Shown: positions 1 through 7,672, counted from the stretch's first letter. The stretch: 64,000 bases of DNA from Candidatus Aminicenantota bacterium (GCA_026393835.1 JAPKZK010000138.1:62001-126000), one strand, 5' to 3'. Numbers and translations are program-made. Notes: generated by a model not told the origin, from the letters alone.

Positions 1-1
1 A

Positions 2-268
2 AATGCAAAATTAAATAAATCACAAGCAAATAAGTTAGCTTCAATATCACATAATGGATATGCGAGAACGATAAATCCGACCCACACTATGATTGACGGT
101 GATACCATTTTTACTATGGCAACAAATAATATTAAAGCCGATTTTGATTCTGTTGGAATTTTATCAGTAAAAGTAGTAGAGCAGGCAATTTTAAGAGCTG
201 TGAAAAAAGCAAAAGACTTACATGGCTATAAAAGTTATTCTACTATTAAATCTTTGTTTAAAACCTAA
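2..268 (+). CDS. P1 family peptidase (DmpA/S58 type), C-terminal fragment
   Basis: The frame is open from the left edge to a TAA at 266-268, giving 88 residues. It contains NGYARTINPTHTMIDGDT, which matches the conserved C-terminal region of the P1 peptidase family (DmpA-type aminopeptidases and NylC-like hydrolases, made as precursors that cleave themselves into two chains). The start and the autocleavage site lie outside the window, so activity cannot be judged. Base composition is strongly AT-rich, like the next gene and unlike the rest of the window. Confidence 0.75.
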   Translation, partial: NAKLNKSQANKLASISHNGYARTINPTHTMIDGDTIFTMATNNIKADFDSVGILSVKVVEQAILRAVKKAKDLHGYKSYSTIKSLFKT

Positions 269-405
269 ATTGATTGAATGGCATTGAATCATATTTTCCA
301 TAATCATTCGGTTCCCATTTCACGGTGAACCAATACAATAGGCAAAAACACCAATGACAATTACAAATAAAAAAAATAAATAATTTCTAAGGAGGTTTAG
401 AAACC

Positions 406-1464
406 ATGAAAAAATCGGAGATTTGTTTGTTTTTCAGTTTTTTAATCTTATTTTACGGTTTAGCTTTTTCTACCAATTTGGAATTGACTCTTCCACAAAT
501 AGAGTATATTTCTTATGCGCAAATGGAAAAACTAAACACAGTTAGATATGCGCAATGTCAGTTGAAGTATGAGCTATTTCCAAACAAAAAAACAGGATTG
601 TCTATGGTGAAAGATCCTGAAAAACTTGAAAATAAGATTAGGATGTGTTTGCAAATTGGCTTAGAAAAGAAAGTTAATGTTTTCATTTTTCCTGAATTAT
701 CATTGTCCTTGCCAGAAAAAATGAGGGAAAATTTACTAAATGATTTATTTACATTTTCTAAAAATAACGATTTGATAATAATTGGAGGATCTTTTTACGA
801 TGATTTCAGAAAAAATAAAGTGCCAATTATTATACCTTCAGGTATATTCTATAGTTATAAAATACGGCAATCAAAATTCGAGGTATCACCCTTAAAAGGT
901 GAGGGTATGGAAGCAGGAGAAAAATTGTTAGTTTTACATACAAAATATGGAAATATACTTGTTATCACGTGTGTTGATTTGATATCTGATGATATACAAT
1001 ATATTGCAAGATATTTATCTAATAGAAAATTAATAAATATTCTTATCACAATTAGTTATAATCCTGTCTCAATGGAATTCATGCGCGAGGTTTCAGCAAT
1101 TGTTAAACGGCATGAGCTATTTGGTCTTATTACTAATATATCCAACCCTAATGCACTTAGTAATGACAACTCAAACTGTAAAGACGATAATAAATATGGG
1201 AATTCCTCGGTTTTTGCCACTATAAACGATGAATATAAAAAAAATTTAATACCATTAATTTCGGATTGTTTTAAAGATTGTAATTTAGAAACAATTAATT
1301 CTTCTTACTCTACGCTTATAGCTCAACTTAACTCAAATGATGAGGCAATGTTAATTTGTGATTTAAATTTAAATGTAATCCGTCCACCATTAGTAACAAA
1401 TGCCCCAGACCAGGGATATCCACCGATAAAGAATATAGAAAAAATATTTATTCAAGAAAAATAA
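406..1464 (+). CDS. Secreted nitrilase-superfamily-like hydrolase
   Basis: 352 residues with an N-terminal hydrophobic segment (residues 5-22) that looks like a signal peptide or anchor. The rest fits the carbon-nitrogen hydrolase fold: FPE with Glu97 after a beta strand, a Lys at about 152-157, and Cys189 in ITCVDL, in the order of the Glu-Lys-Cys triad. The family cleaves or forms amide bonds (amidases, N-acyltransferases); the substrate here is unknown. A strong ribosome site, AAGGAGG at about 391, fixes the start. Very AT-rich codon use, shared with the peptidase fragment to the left, suggests this end was acquired from elsewhere. Confidence 0.6.
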   Translation: MKKSEICLFFSFLILFYGLAFSTNLELTLPQIEYISYAQMEKLNTVRYAQCQLKYELFPNKKTGLSMVKDPEKLENKIRMCLQIGLEKKVNVFIFPELSLSLPEKMRENLLNDLFTFSKNNDLIIIGGSFYDDFRKNKVPIIIPSGIFYSYKIRQSKFEVSPLKGEGMEAGEKLLVLHTKYGNILVITCVDLISDDIQYIARYLSNRKLINILITISYNPVSMEFMREVSAIVKRHELFGLITNISNPNALSNDNSNCKDDNKYGNSSVFATINDEYKKNLIPLISDCFKDCNLETINSSYSTLIAQLNSNDEAMLICDLNLNVIRPPLVTNAPDQGYPPIKNIEKIFIQEK

Positions 1465-1592
1465 CTGGGGCAAGGGGCGGTTTTATGTATGCCAGGAAAG
1501 TTGGGGCAACCCAGCGGGTTAAAATTCCGCACGGGAAAAGCTTTGCCAGTAGCTCGTAATATTAAATTACATCTAAGGAGGTAACGAACTAG

Positions 1593-1676
1593 ATGATGCC
1601 TACGACTTTGAAATACCAGGCCGCAACGGAAATGAATGCGTTGACGAACTGTTACTCAAATTATTTCTCAAAATAA
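1593..1676 (+). CDS. Possible 27-residue ORF with strong ribosome site
   Basis: ATG ATG at 1593 follows TAAGGAGGTAAC (from 1574) at good spacing and reads 27 codons to TAA. It ends in ALTNCYSNYFSK. The RNA just upstream (about 1500-1560) has several short GC-rich complementary stretches. I do not recognise the peptide. It could be a real small gene, the start of a truncated larger gene, or chance. Confidence 0.22.
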   Translation: MMPTTLKYQAATEMNALTNCYSNYFSK

Positions 1677-2296
1677 TAATGCCCTTTGATGCCATTTTTG
1701 AGCTTTCATCATTTAATGAATAAGTTCACATTGATATTAATGGTTTTATCTTGATTAAGGGATTTGGGCAACAATCCGACAAGACCTGATCCTGTAAACA
1801 TTTTTTTTTCGACCGATTCAGCCAGAAAAAACCTTATCACCTATAGCTTATCACCTTTAGTATTAAATATTGGAGTAACAATTGTTCAATCCACCATTTA
1901 ACTTGCCTCTAGGAGACGAAGTGATAAAGAGGTAAGATAGGATTGTCTCAAACTCGGCAAAATTCCCTGATTGGGCATGTTTGATTGGGATTTTTTATTT
2001 TCGGTGGTACTGGTTTGCGTAAACAGTTATCCATAAAAGTGGTTTATACTCTATCACTATCAATCTCTTTAATTTTGGGCTGTCCAGAATGTCCATATAT
2101 CAGATGGATAAGGAACAGTCAAAAAAATGATCTTGCGGCGCAGGGACCTCATCAAACTCGTTGCGTCAGGTCCTATACCTGGTTATAGGAGTGATACCGA
2201 ACCTTGAAAAGGATCGAGATAATCACAATCGGGTATAAAATGTAGGCATTCAGGATCAATCTATATGCCGGGAGGTAAAGAACCAAAAATCAACTA
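1677..2296. other. Gene-poor AT-rich intergenic region
   Basis: About 620 bases with no convincing gene. It holds two near copies of CTTATCACCT (about 1834-1858), an imperfect inverted repeat around 1903-1935 (CTTGCCTCT with AGAGGTAAG), and a T tract at about 1801. A 67-codon open frame at 1985-2188 has no ribosome site and unlikely composition. Confidence 0.5.
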
Positions 2297-3694
2297 CTAT
2301 TTATGCATGATTGTAAGTTGATCAATGATACTGTTATCCTCTGTTTTTTTAACGATCATTTCCATTTTTTTTCCATCGATATTAAAGGTACAATAATGGA
2401 ATGCCATGATATATAAGGGGTTACCGTTTTTATCTCTGGCCACGTACCATTGGTCTCTATACGTGAGTTTGTCTTCTGTGAGTAGTTTCACACCAAATCC
2501 ACCCGTAACGATTTCCAACCGTCCTTCGTTTTTCTCCTTTCCATATTGAACCTCTTTGACCGGTTTTGACGGAATTCCTTTTTCATCGAATGTAATATCC
2601 TGGCCATTCGGGCCTGTTCCCTTCAACAGAATAGGCACGGAACGCATATACAAATGTGTATGGCCATTTAAAATCACATCGACTCCGTATTCATCGAATA
2701 AGTCTTTCCACCATATCGTGGAATAATCGCCACTGGTGTCTTCTTTGGGCGTAACGGAAGGTGTAAAGGAAGTCATTTCACCCTCGTGTTTATCCACGGT
2801 AAAAAACGGTTTATGAAAGCACAAGATAACCCACTCTTTATAATTGTTTGATCCTGGGGCTCTGTATTTTATAAGTTGTTCTGTGAGCCATTCGGTTTGT
2901 TTTTTCATAAACTCTTTACCGAAATCGGTTGTAGGTACGATTTCAGTCGTTAAAAAGATAAACGCGGCATTTCCATATTCAAAGGAATAATATAGCTTGG
3001 TAAAATTTCCATTTGAAGGCAATACAAATTGATTGAGGTAATTACTCAGGGTTGGATCTCCGTACCGTTCATGATTTCCCGCAGAGTAATAAGTTAATTT
3101 TTGAGAGAGGAAGTTTTTCCCTGAGTCGAACCAGAGGTTGCATTTTGCTTTATCTCCACCCTGGATGATTAGGTCGCCGCTAAAGATAAAGAAATCTGCG
3201 TTTGTATTTCTGAGAGCCTCTGAAACGGATTGCCATCCGGGCATTGTGATATCGCACCTTTCTGACCGGCTATCGCCGCCGGCGATAAATGTAAATTTAT
3301 TCGATTTGGCGCCGGGAGCGGTTTGAAATGAATAAACGGCAGTCCATTGTCCTGTGTATTGCGAACACTCGTATGTCCCATTATATTCCTGGATGGCAAA
3401 ATGGATGGTCCGGGATGGTTCCAGGTCCGGGAAGGTATAATCGAATAAATAGAAATTCTTATCGCCGAATTCGATCCGTCCTTCTATTGGGGGCACCTGC
3501 TCCATTTCAGAATTCGTGGAATATCCCCATTTAAAATTACAAAAACTTTGATTGGCTCTCCATGTAATGGTCACACCCTGCAGAGGGTTGTTTTTAGAAC
3601 CGAAGTGAATATGATCGATTTCCGCTACCACCTGGATAGAGAAAAACATTACAAAACAAATAACGAATGTACATGCTTTGGTTTTAAATGTCAT
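2297..3694 (-). CDS. Secreted purple-acid-phosphatase-like metallophosphoesterase
   Basis: 465 residues. A signal peptide (about 1-24) is followed by a beta-rich N-terminal domain typical of purple acid phosphatases (about 28-125) and a calcineurin-like metallophosphoesterase domain. The metal-binding motifs are in order: GGDSR (Asp141), SGDL (Asp174), GNHER (Asn207-His208), CFHKP (His294) and NGHTH (His345, His347). It probably removes phosphate from an extracellular or periplasmic ester. AGGAGGATCTAA directly before the ATG supports the start. It is transcribed alone. Confidence 0.85.
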   Translation of the reverse strand: MTFKTKACTFVICFVMFFSIQVVAEIDHIHFGSKNNPLQGVTITWRANQSFCNFKWGYSTNSEMEQVPPIEGRIEFGDKNFYLFDYTFPDLEPSRTIHFAIQEYNGTYECSQYTGQWTAVYSFQTAPGAKSNKFTFIAGGDSRSERCDITMPGWQSVSEALRNTNADFFIFSGDLIIQGGDKAKCNLWFDSGKNFLSQKLTYYSAGNHERYGDPTLSNYLNQFVLPSNGNFTKLYYSFEYGNAAFIFLTTEIVPTTDFGKEFMKKQTEWLTEQLIKYRAPGSNNYKEWVILCFHKPFFTVDKHEGEMTSFTPSVTPKEDTSGDYSTIWWKDLFDEYGVDVILNGHTHLYMRSVPILLKGTGPNGQDITFDEKGIPSKPVKEVQYGKEKNEGRLEIVTGGFGVKLLTEDKLTYRDQWYVARDKNGNPLYIMAFHYCTFNIDGKKMEMIVKKTEDNSIIDQLTIMHK

Positions 3695-3997
3695 TTAGAT
3701 CCTCCTATTTAATTAAATCTTACTTTTTTACAAACCGGTTTAAATGGCTTGTTTTTTTATTATTTCACAGTAAAAATATTTTTTCAAGAGGATTCTAAGA
3801 ATTGGAGGATTTAACTCGCCGAAAACAAGAGAAACAGAGAAAAGTTGATCAATCATTTCGATTTCCAAAAAAAATGGACGGGGTTCCACCGGAGTCATAG
3901 GACGATTTAATCGGATAACTCAGGGTTTTGCACTTCCTTTTATCCGTGATTGTCCGTGTCGCTGTTTTGTCCGTGGCAAAAGACCTTTTCAAGAAAT
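3695..3997. other. Intergenic, no gene seen
   Basis: 303 bases. The right part carries short degenerate words (TCCGTG repeated at about 3943-3975) of the same low-complexity kind seen elsewhere in this window. No RNA or clear promoter was recognised beyond the phosphatase leader. Confidence 0.4.
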
Positions 3998-4228
3998 TTA
4001 ACCAGCTTTTTCGCTTTCCTGTTTGTACTTGTAAAAATCACTTAACAATTGGAATTTATACACGGGGTTTGCTTCCATAAATCGTACTATATCCTTGATC
4101 TCCGGGGAAGTGACGATCACTGCATCCGAAGTGACACCTACCCCTCCTGCTTGTACCGACTTTGGCTGCCCTTCTTGTTTACGTTGCTCTTTTTCCCGAA
4201 GTGCGGTTTCGATTTGGTCCCGATACAT
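3998..4228 (-). CDS. Small hypothetical protein
   Basis: 76 residues: a charged N-terminal stretch likely to be helical or coiled-coil (residues 2-22), a Gly/Val-rich middle, and a helical C-terminus. A weak ribosome site (AAGGGG) lies about 3 bases before the ATG. It sits just beyond the integron cassette on the same strand and may belong to the transcription unit the cassette entered. Not recognised. Confidence 0.4.
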   Translation of the reverse strand: MYRDQIETALREKEQRKQEGQPKSVQAGGVGVTSDAVIVTSPEIKDIVRFMEANPVYKFQLLSDFYKYKQESEKAG

Positions 4229-4321
4229 CGGCCCCTTATTAATGAGTGGGAAACAGTCAAAATTTTTCCCCTTGATCGATCAAAGTGTGAGGCTCCATCA
4301 TAGAGTATGCATATGACTGCT

Positions 4322-4382
4322 GTCCAACGACCGTGATGAACCGCCGCTTCATGGCGCGGTTGGCTCTATCGCCTTGTTAGGC
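4322..4382 (-). other. Integron attC recombination site
   Basis: Read on the minus strand the site has the outer boxes GCCTAAC (4382-4376; consensus RYYYAAC) and GTTGGAC (4328-4322; GTTRRRY), 61 bases end to end. Between them is an imperfect dyad whose inner arms are AACCGC (4339-4344) and GCGGTT (4356-4361). This is the architecture that folds into the single-stranded hairpin bound by integron integrase. The stop codon of the neighbouring gene lies inside the GCCTAAC box, which is common in gene cassettes. Confidence 0.85.
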
Positions 4383-5182
4383 GCTACACACCTGTTTGGC
4401 AGCGTCTCCCATCGCTATCGCGAACAAAAAATACTTGCCGAGTGTCCAGTTAAGGAACACGTCCAAAGGAAATCGTTCTTCGGTTTGATCACGATCGAGC
4501 TTTTTCACGCTGACGAGCGTTTCCTCAGAACCGGGGGCAGGAAGAAGTATCGCAACACGTTCATTATGGACAAACTGGTTTCTTTTGACTCGGATTTCAT
4601 TGGTATACCATTCTACCCGTGAGGTAAGCGCCTGTCTGAGGGCACACAGATTCGTTGGGAACGTTCCGCTCTGAACACACTTTTGGAGTTCATACATTGA
4701 ACCTCGATTTGCCCGGATATTGATGCCCTTTACCTCTAGCAAAAAGGATACAAGAACAGCGATTGCGTCCATGACAGGTTGCCACGATTTCACAAACTCT
4801 ACAAATAACCTGCTGCTTTGCTTCACCCACTCGGCGGCCGGAGCGTCCGGAGTAAGGAGTGGGCTCATCCAGTTGCCGTGGGAATCCTGTGTCCATCGGA
4901 AGGACTCATGCATAAGTTCGCGAGTACGGTACAAGGCGAGAAGTGTGTTCTTGGAGTGGTCAAAGGAGTTAACGTATGCCGCGATATGGTGGCTGAGGAG
5001 TTTGGGTAGGTCCGGTCGTGCTATCGCTGATTCTGCAACGTAATGCACGAAATGCGAGATCATCAGGCGATTTGCATGGTCCCAAATTGGCTCGTTCGGC
5101 AATTGCGTGTACTCAGTGCCCGACATCTGAAATCCTAGAATGTTGTTCGTATCGACTCACGCTACCATGGACGCGCGCCTAA
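4328..5182 (-). mobile_element. Integron gene cassette (single, no integrase nearby)
   Basis: The 855-base segment is bounded on the minus strand by G|TTAGGC at 5183-5177 and by the attC crossover G|TTGGAC at 4328-4322. It carries one promoterless gene followed directly by its attC, the standard cassette plan. No intI gene, attI or second attC is seen, so this is an isolated cassette (a one-member CALIN or an insertion at a secondary site). Confidence 0.8.
4377..5126 (-). CDS. Integron-cassette protein, possible HEPN-type
   Basis: 249 residues, mostly helical, no signal peptide. Near residue 195 it has KRNQFVHN, which fits the R(N/D)-x3-H signature of HEPN ribonucleases; this is a motif-level suggestion only. 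The gene fills the integron cassette: ATG 54 bases after the upstream core site, and TAA inside the attC GCCTAAC box. No good Shine-Dalgarno is seen, which is usual in cassettes. Codon use differs from its neighbours. The role is unknown; an RNase toxin or defence function is an inference. Confidence 0.75.
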   Translation of the reverse strand: MSGTEYTQLPNEPIWDHANRLMISHFVHYVAESAIARPDLPKLLSHHIAAYVNSFDHSKNTLLALYRTRELMHESFRWTQDSHGNWMSPLLTPDAPAAEWVKQSSRLFVEFVKSWQPVMDAIAVLVSFLLEVKGINIRANRGSMYELQKCVQSGTFPTNLCALRQALTSRVEWYTNEIRVKRNQFVHNERVAILLPAPGSEETLVSVKKLDRDQTEERFPLDVFLNWTLGKYFLFAIAMGDAAKQVCSA

Positions 5183-5267
5183 CAATAATTATACATTTTG
5201 TATAAATTAGTAAGCACAAACTGTTTCTTTCCATCTGAATTCTTGCATCATAATCAAACTCCATCAT
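5157..5267 (-). pseudogene. ORF interrupted by the cassette insertion
   Basis: ATG ATG at 5267-5262 follows AAAGGAGGTGGAT and reads 27 codons before entering the cassette core site, then ends within the cassette at 5157. Removing the cassette on paper (joining G5183 to T4327) keeps the frame open to a TGA near 4244, giving 51 residues. I do not recognise the product. A good promoter lies directly upstream. Confidence 0.4.
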
Positions 5268-5283
5268 ATCCACCTCCTTTGAT

Positions 5284-5313
5284 AGAATACCATAATATAC
5301 ATCAAAATGTCAA
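5284..5313 (-). promoter_or_regulatory. Sigma-70-type promoter facing the cassette
   Basis: TTGACA at 5313-5308 and TATTCT at 5289-5284 with an 18-base spacer, followed by AAAGGAGGTGG and ATG. It would transcribe the interrupted ORF and read through into the cassette gene, supplying the promoter the cassette lacks. Confidence 0.55.
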
Positions 5314-5321
5314 GGATTTTT

Positions 5322-5543
5322 TTATTTTTCTTTGGTTGGACGGCGCTTGGTAGATTCGGTTTCAACCGGTTGGCGTTGAAAAGTTTCAATAGATCGGTGA
5401 AGTCGGAGTTGACGAACATCGCCGCCTCTTATCTTATACGCATGCACGATCAACTCCCAGGCAGCATCAAAACGCGCCTGGGACGTTTGCTGTTGCCAGA
5501 ACTTTAGATCGAATGACCGATCAAGACGCCCGAAATTCTTAAA
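5322..5543 (-). pseudogene. Remnant of a small toxin-antitoxin-like protein gene, start lost
   Basis: The open frame 5594-5322 encodes FGRLDRSFDLKFWQQQ, then ARFDAAWELIVHAYKIRGG, then VRQLRLHRSIETF, and a basic tail. From memory this matches a small conserved family often paired with nucleotidyltransferase-type partners. No ATG, GTG or TTG exists in frame between the upstream stop (5597) and this conserved part, so the 5' end appears lost or mutated. The promoter of the divergent XRE gene occupies the region directly upstream. Confidence 0.5.
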
Positions 5544-5593
5544 TTCTGAATTCCTGAAAAAAAATGGCGAATACTTGGATGGCCCCCCCTCCC

Positions 5594-5622
5594 TTTACTT
5601 TTACTCGATTTGCGTATATAAT
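5594..5622 (+). promoter_or_regulatory. Promoter of the XRE regulator
   Basis: TTTACT (5594-5599), 17 bases, TATAAT (5617-5622); GGAG at 5632 lies 10 bases before the ATG at 5646. Confidence 0.6.
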
Positions 5623-5645
5623 AGTCGCTATGGAGATCAAAACGC

Positions 5646-6101
5646 ATGGATATTAATCTCGATACCAACATTGACGACCTGATCCGGGATAACTTGAAGG
5701 ACATCGGCGCCCGGATAAAGGACATACGCAAACGTTTAAGAATCAGCCAAATACAAATGGCCGAAACTATCAAAATTACCAACAGCTACCTTTCGGACAT
5801 CGAAACCGGCAAGGGAAACCCCGGCCACTCTTTTTTCTTCAAACTGGCAAAAGCCTATGAGGTTAGTCTCAATTACCTTTTCCTGGGGAAAGGAGAGATT
5901 TTTTTAGAGACCACTCGCCCAAATAATCCCGACGACCCTAAGTTCCCTAATATCTGGACCATTGAAGACCTATGCTGGTATATGGTACGCTCGCCGATTT
6001 TCAGTCAAGAGATTATAAGCTATGCCGCCAAATTCAGGTACGAGCATAAAAATCTCATCGAAATGGATATGGACGCTTTTCATTCAGTTAGACACAAATA
6101 A
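5646..6101 (+). CDS. XRE-family helix-turn-helix regulator
   Basis: 151 residues. The HTH_3/XRE domain spans about 16-75 (IGARIKDIRKRLRISQ, then MAETIKITNSYLSDIETGKG), followed by a short C-terminal region with a predicted helix. The start is supported by GGAG and a promoter. It resembles the regulator at 29908-30456 in layout (HTH plus about 80 residues ending in a helical segment). Its targets are unknown; it may control its divergent neighbourhood. Confidence 0.8.
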   Translation: MDINLDTNIDDLIRDNLKDIGARIKDIRKRLRISQIQMAETIKITNSYLSDIETGKGNPGHSFFFKLAKAYEVSLNYLFLGKGEIFLETTRPNNPDDPKFPNIWTIEDLCWYMVRSPIFSQEIISYAAKFRYEHKNLIEMDMDAFHSVRHK

Positions 6102-6282
6102 AGGCCCTAAGGGATTTTCCCTTCATCGCTTGACTATCGACAATCGACAAGCGACGATCAACGAACGAACAACCGACACCCCTTCACACTCCTAGCGGCG
6201 ACCCTTTCAATTTTCGCAGAGCTAGATACATCAATCATTTCAACGTCTATTTAAATCGTTAAAATAAATCTTTATTTTTTTC

Positions 6283-6311
6283 TTGACATGACTTTATCGT
6301 AATGATATAAG
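6283..6311 (+). promoter_or_regulatory. Strong promoter for repeat array A locus
   Basis: TTGACA (6283-6288), exactly 17 bases, TATAAG (6306-6311). The likely RNA start is near 6318, 15 bases before the repeat ORF ATG at 6333, with AGAGGA between. Confidence 0.7.
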
Positions 6312-6332
6312 TTATTTCTTATAGAGGATAAA

Positions 6333-6869
6333 ATGGTTACAGTAAAAGGATTAATCTTTATTGTGTATATTAAATTGATTTATGGCCCGGTCGAAATGCT
6401 TGCAGTGAATCAGGGAATCACAAATGCAAAATTACCACTCACCGGCTCAGCCCCGGAACTTCCTCATGCAGCCCCGGAATTTCCTCATGCAAGAGCGGAA
6501 CTTGCTCATGTGACGCCGGAATGTCCTCATGTAAGAATGGAATGTCTTCCTGCAACAGGGGAACTTCCTCATGTAAGAGTGGAATGTCCTCATGTAACAC
6601 CGGAACTTGCTCATGCAAGAGTGGAATGTCCTCATGCAACAGTGGAACCTGTTCATGTAACACCGGAATATGCTGATGTAAGAGTGGAATGTCCTCATGT
6701 AACAGTGGAACTTGCTCATGTAACAGTGGAAAGTCCTCATGTAACAGTGGAATATGCTCATGTAAAACCCCCCTACGATAAGATCAATAATAAGTTTAAA
6801 ACTGCACTATTTTTGGAAAGCAAAACAATATCTAGAAATAAAATAAATGACCTTTGGAGGTATTCATGA
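6333..6869 (+). CDS. Heptad-repeat ORF translationally coupled to next gene
   Basis: 178 codons. After a 40-residue lead it reads repeats of seven residues such as PHVRVEC, PHVTPEL and AHVTVES, the direct reading of the 21-base array, then a 30-residue tail. Because 21 is divisible by three, every stop-free frame of the array stays open, so openness alone is weak evidence. For it: a promoter and ribosome site, and a TGA overlapping the ATG of the next gene (ATGA at 6866-6869), mirrored at the second locus (37262-37996). Against it: odd composition and no known family. It may be a translated leader or non-coding. Confidence 0.4.
   Translation: MVTVKGLIFIVYIKLIYGPVEMLAVNQGITNAKLPLTGSAPELPHAAPEFPHARAELAHVTPECPHVRMECLPATGELPHVRVECPHVTPELAHARVECPHATVEPVHVTPEYADVRVECPHVTVELAHVTVESPHVTVEYAHVKPPYDKINNKFKTALFLESKTISRNKINDLWRYS
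6463..6777 (+). repeat. 21-bp tandem array A (15 units)
   Basis: CTCATG (or one-mismatch forms) recurs every 21 bases at 6463, 6484, 6505, 6526, 6547, 6568 and on to 6757, with no period slip. The typical unit reads CTCATGTAACAGTGGAA plus four bases. The variable bases differ from unit to unit while spacing is exact. Located between a strong promoter and the helical-protein gene at 6866. Confidence 0.92.
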
Positions 6870-7597
6870 AAATTACAAGACAAGAATTGGTGAAAACTTT
6901 AGAGGAAGCGCGAATCGGCGTTAGGAACTCCCTTACAATACCCATCATCACAGGGAGGGTAATCAACCAGGGCTTCGACGAAAAAACACTCAAAGGCCTG
7001 GAGTCCCTTTACCAGCAAGCTGAACTGAAATTCATGGAAAAGGACAAATCCTATCAAGAAAAAGTTATTGCCGGTAAGGAATTCCGCGGTTTGTTTAAAA
7101 AGGCCTATAAATATTATATGAAGTATATAAAATTGCTTCGAAAAGCCTTATGGGAAGATGAAATTGCCATGGAAAGCCTGGGTATATTCGGGGAACGGGA
7201 AAGAACCAAAACCGGCTGGATGGTCCAGGCCAAAGAGTTCTATAATAACGCCATTAACAACCCGGCGATCATGGAGAAAATCAGCAGGTTTGCCATTACC
7301 AAAGAAAAATTGGAAATCGGTTTGAAATTAATAACCGATGTCGAGGCATCGGATGATTTCCAGACTTTCAAAAATGGCGAAGCTGAAGTCGCGACATTTT
7401 ATCGGAACAAGGTGTTCACCCAACTGTACCGCCGCATGCTGGAATTTAAACAAGCCTGCATCAATGAATTCGAAGATGACCCCCAACTGCTTGAAATGAT
7501 CGGCATCCCCGCCTTAACAGAGGGCTATAAACGAAAAACCACGGAGACTCCTACGGAAAAGGCCAAAAAATCCCATTCTCCCGAAGGTACAATCTGA
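6866..7597 (+). CDS. All-helical protein of the repeat-array locus
   Basis: The start is at 6866 (MKITRQELV), 6 bases after TTGGAGG; an ATG four codons upstream (6854) lies before that site. 243 residues, almost all predicted helix, no signal peptide, rich in Lys/Glu. The C-terminal part (FEDDPQLLEMIGIPALTEGYKRK) aligns by eye with FKDHPQFLEKCGILVLSEGYKRAK of the protein at 36537-37262, and the middle parts also align, so these are paralogues. Both genes follow a 21-bp array and overlap the array ORF by a few bases. Function unknown; DNA or RNA binding to the array is a guess. Confidence 0.8.
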   Translation: MKITRQELVKTLEEARIGVRNSLTIPIITGRVINQGFDEKTLKGLESLYQQAELKFMEKDKSYQEKVIAGKEFRGLFKKAYKYYMKYIKLLRKALWEDEIAMESLGIFGERERTKTGWMVQAKEFYNNAINNPAIMEKISRFAITKEKLEIGLKLITDVEASDDFQTFKNGEAEVATFYRNKVFTQLYRRMLEFKQACINEFEDDPQLLEMIGIPALTEGYKRKTTETPTEKAKKSHSPEGTI

Positions 7598-7621
7598 CGT
7601 TTGACGTTTGACGACCGGTGA

Positions 7622-7649
7622 AAGGGGCCGGAGTTACCCCCGGCCCCTT
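7622..7649 (+). terminator. Rho-independent terminator
   Basis: A perfect 10-bp stem (AAGGGGCCGG / CCGGCCCCTT) with an 8-base loop, followed by ATAATTTT, 24 bases after the stop at 7597. Confidence 0.75.
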
Positions 7650-7672
7650 ATAATTTTAAGGCGCAGCAACCT

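Noticed and set aside
1985..2188. 67-codon ORF
   Set aside because: No ribosome site, unlikely composition, and an AT-rich intergenic setting.
5177..5341. A second attC (GTTAGGC to GTCCAAC on the minus strand)
   Set aside because: The boxes are 165 bases apart with no dyad between, and the stretch holds a promoter, a ribosome site and part of an ORF; the GTTGGAC at 5335 lies inside the remnant gene. Chance match.
5504..5782. 92-codon minus-strand ORF
   Set aside because: It overlaps the XRE gene and the remnant gene in a different frame; neither similarity nor a ribosome site supports it.
6463..6777. CRISPR array
   Set aside because: The 21-base units are contiguous with no spacers of constant length between longer repeats, and no cas genes are present. 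The same applies to 20924-21196, 37371-37811 and 57574-57733, and to 63503-63589, where spacers are only 9 bases.
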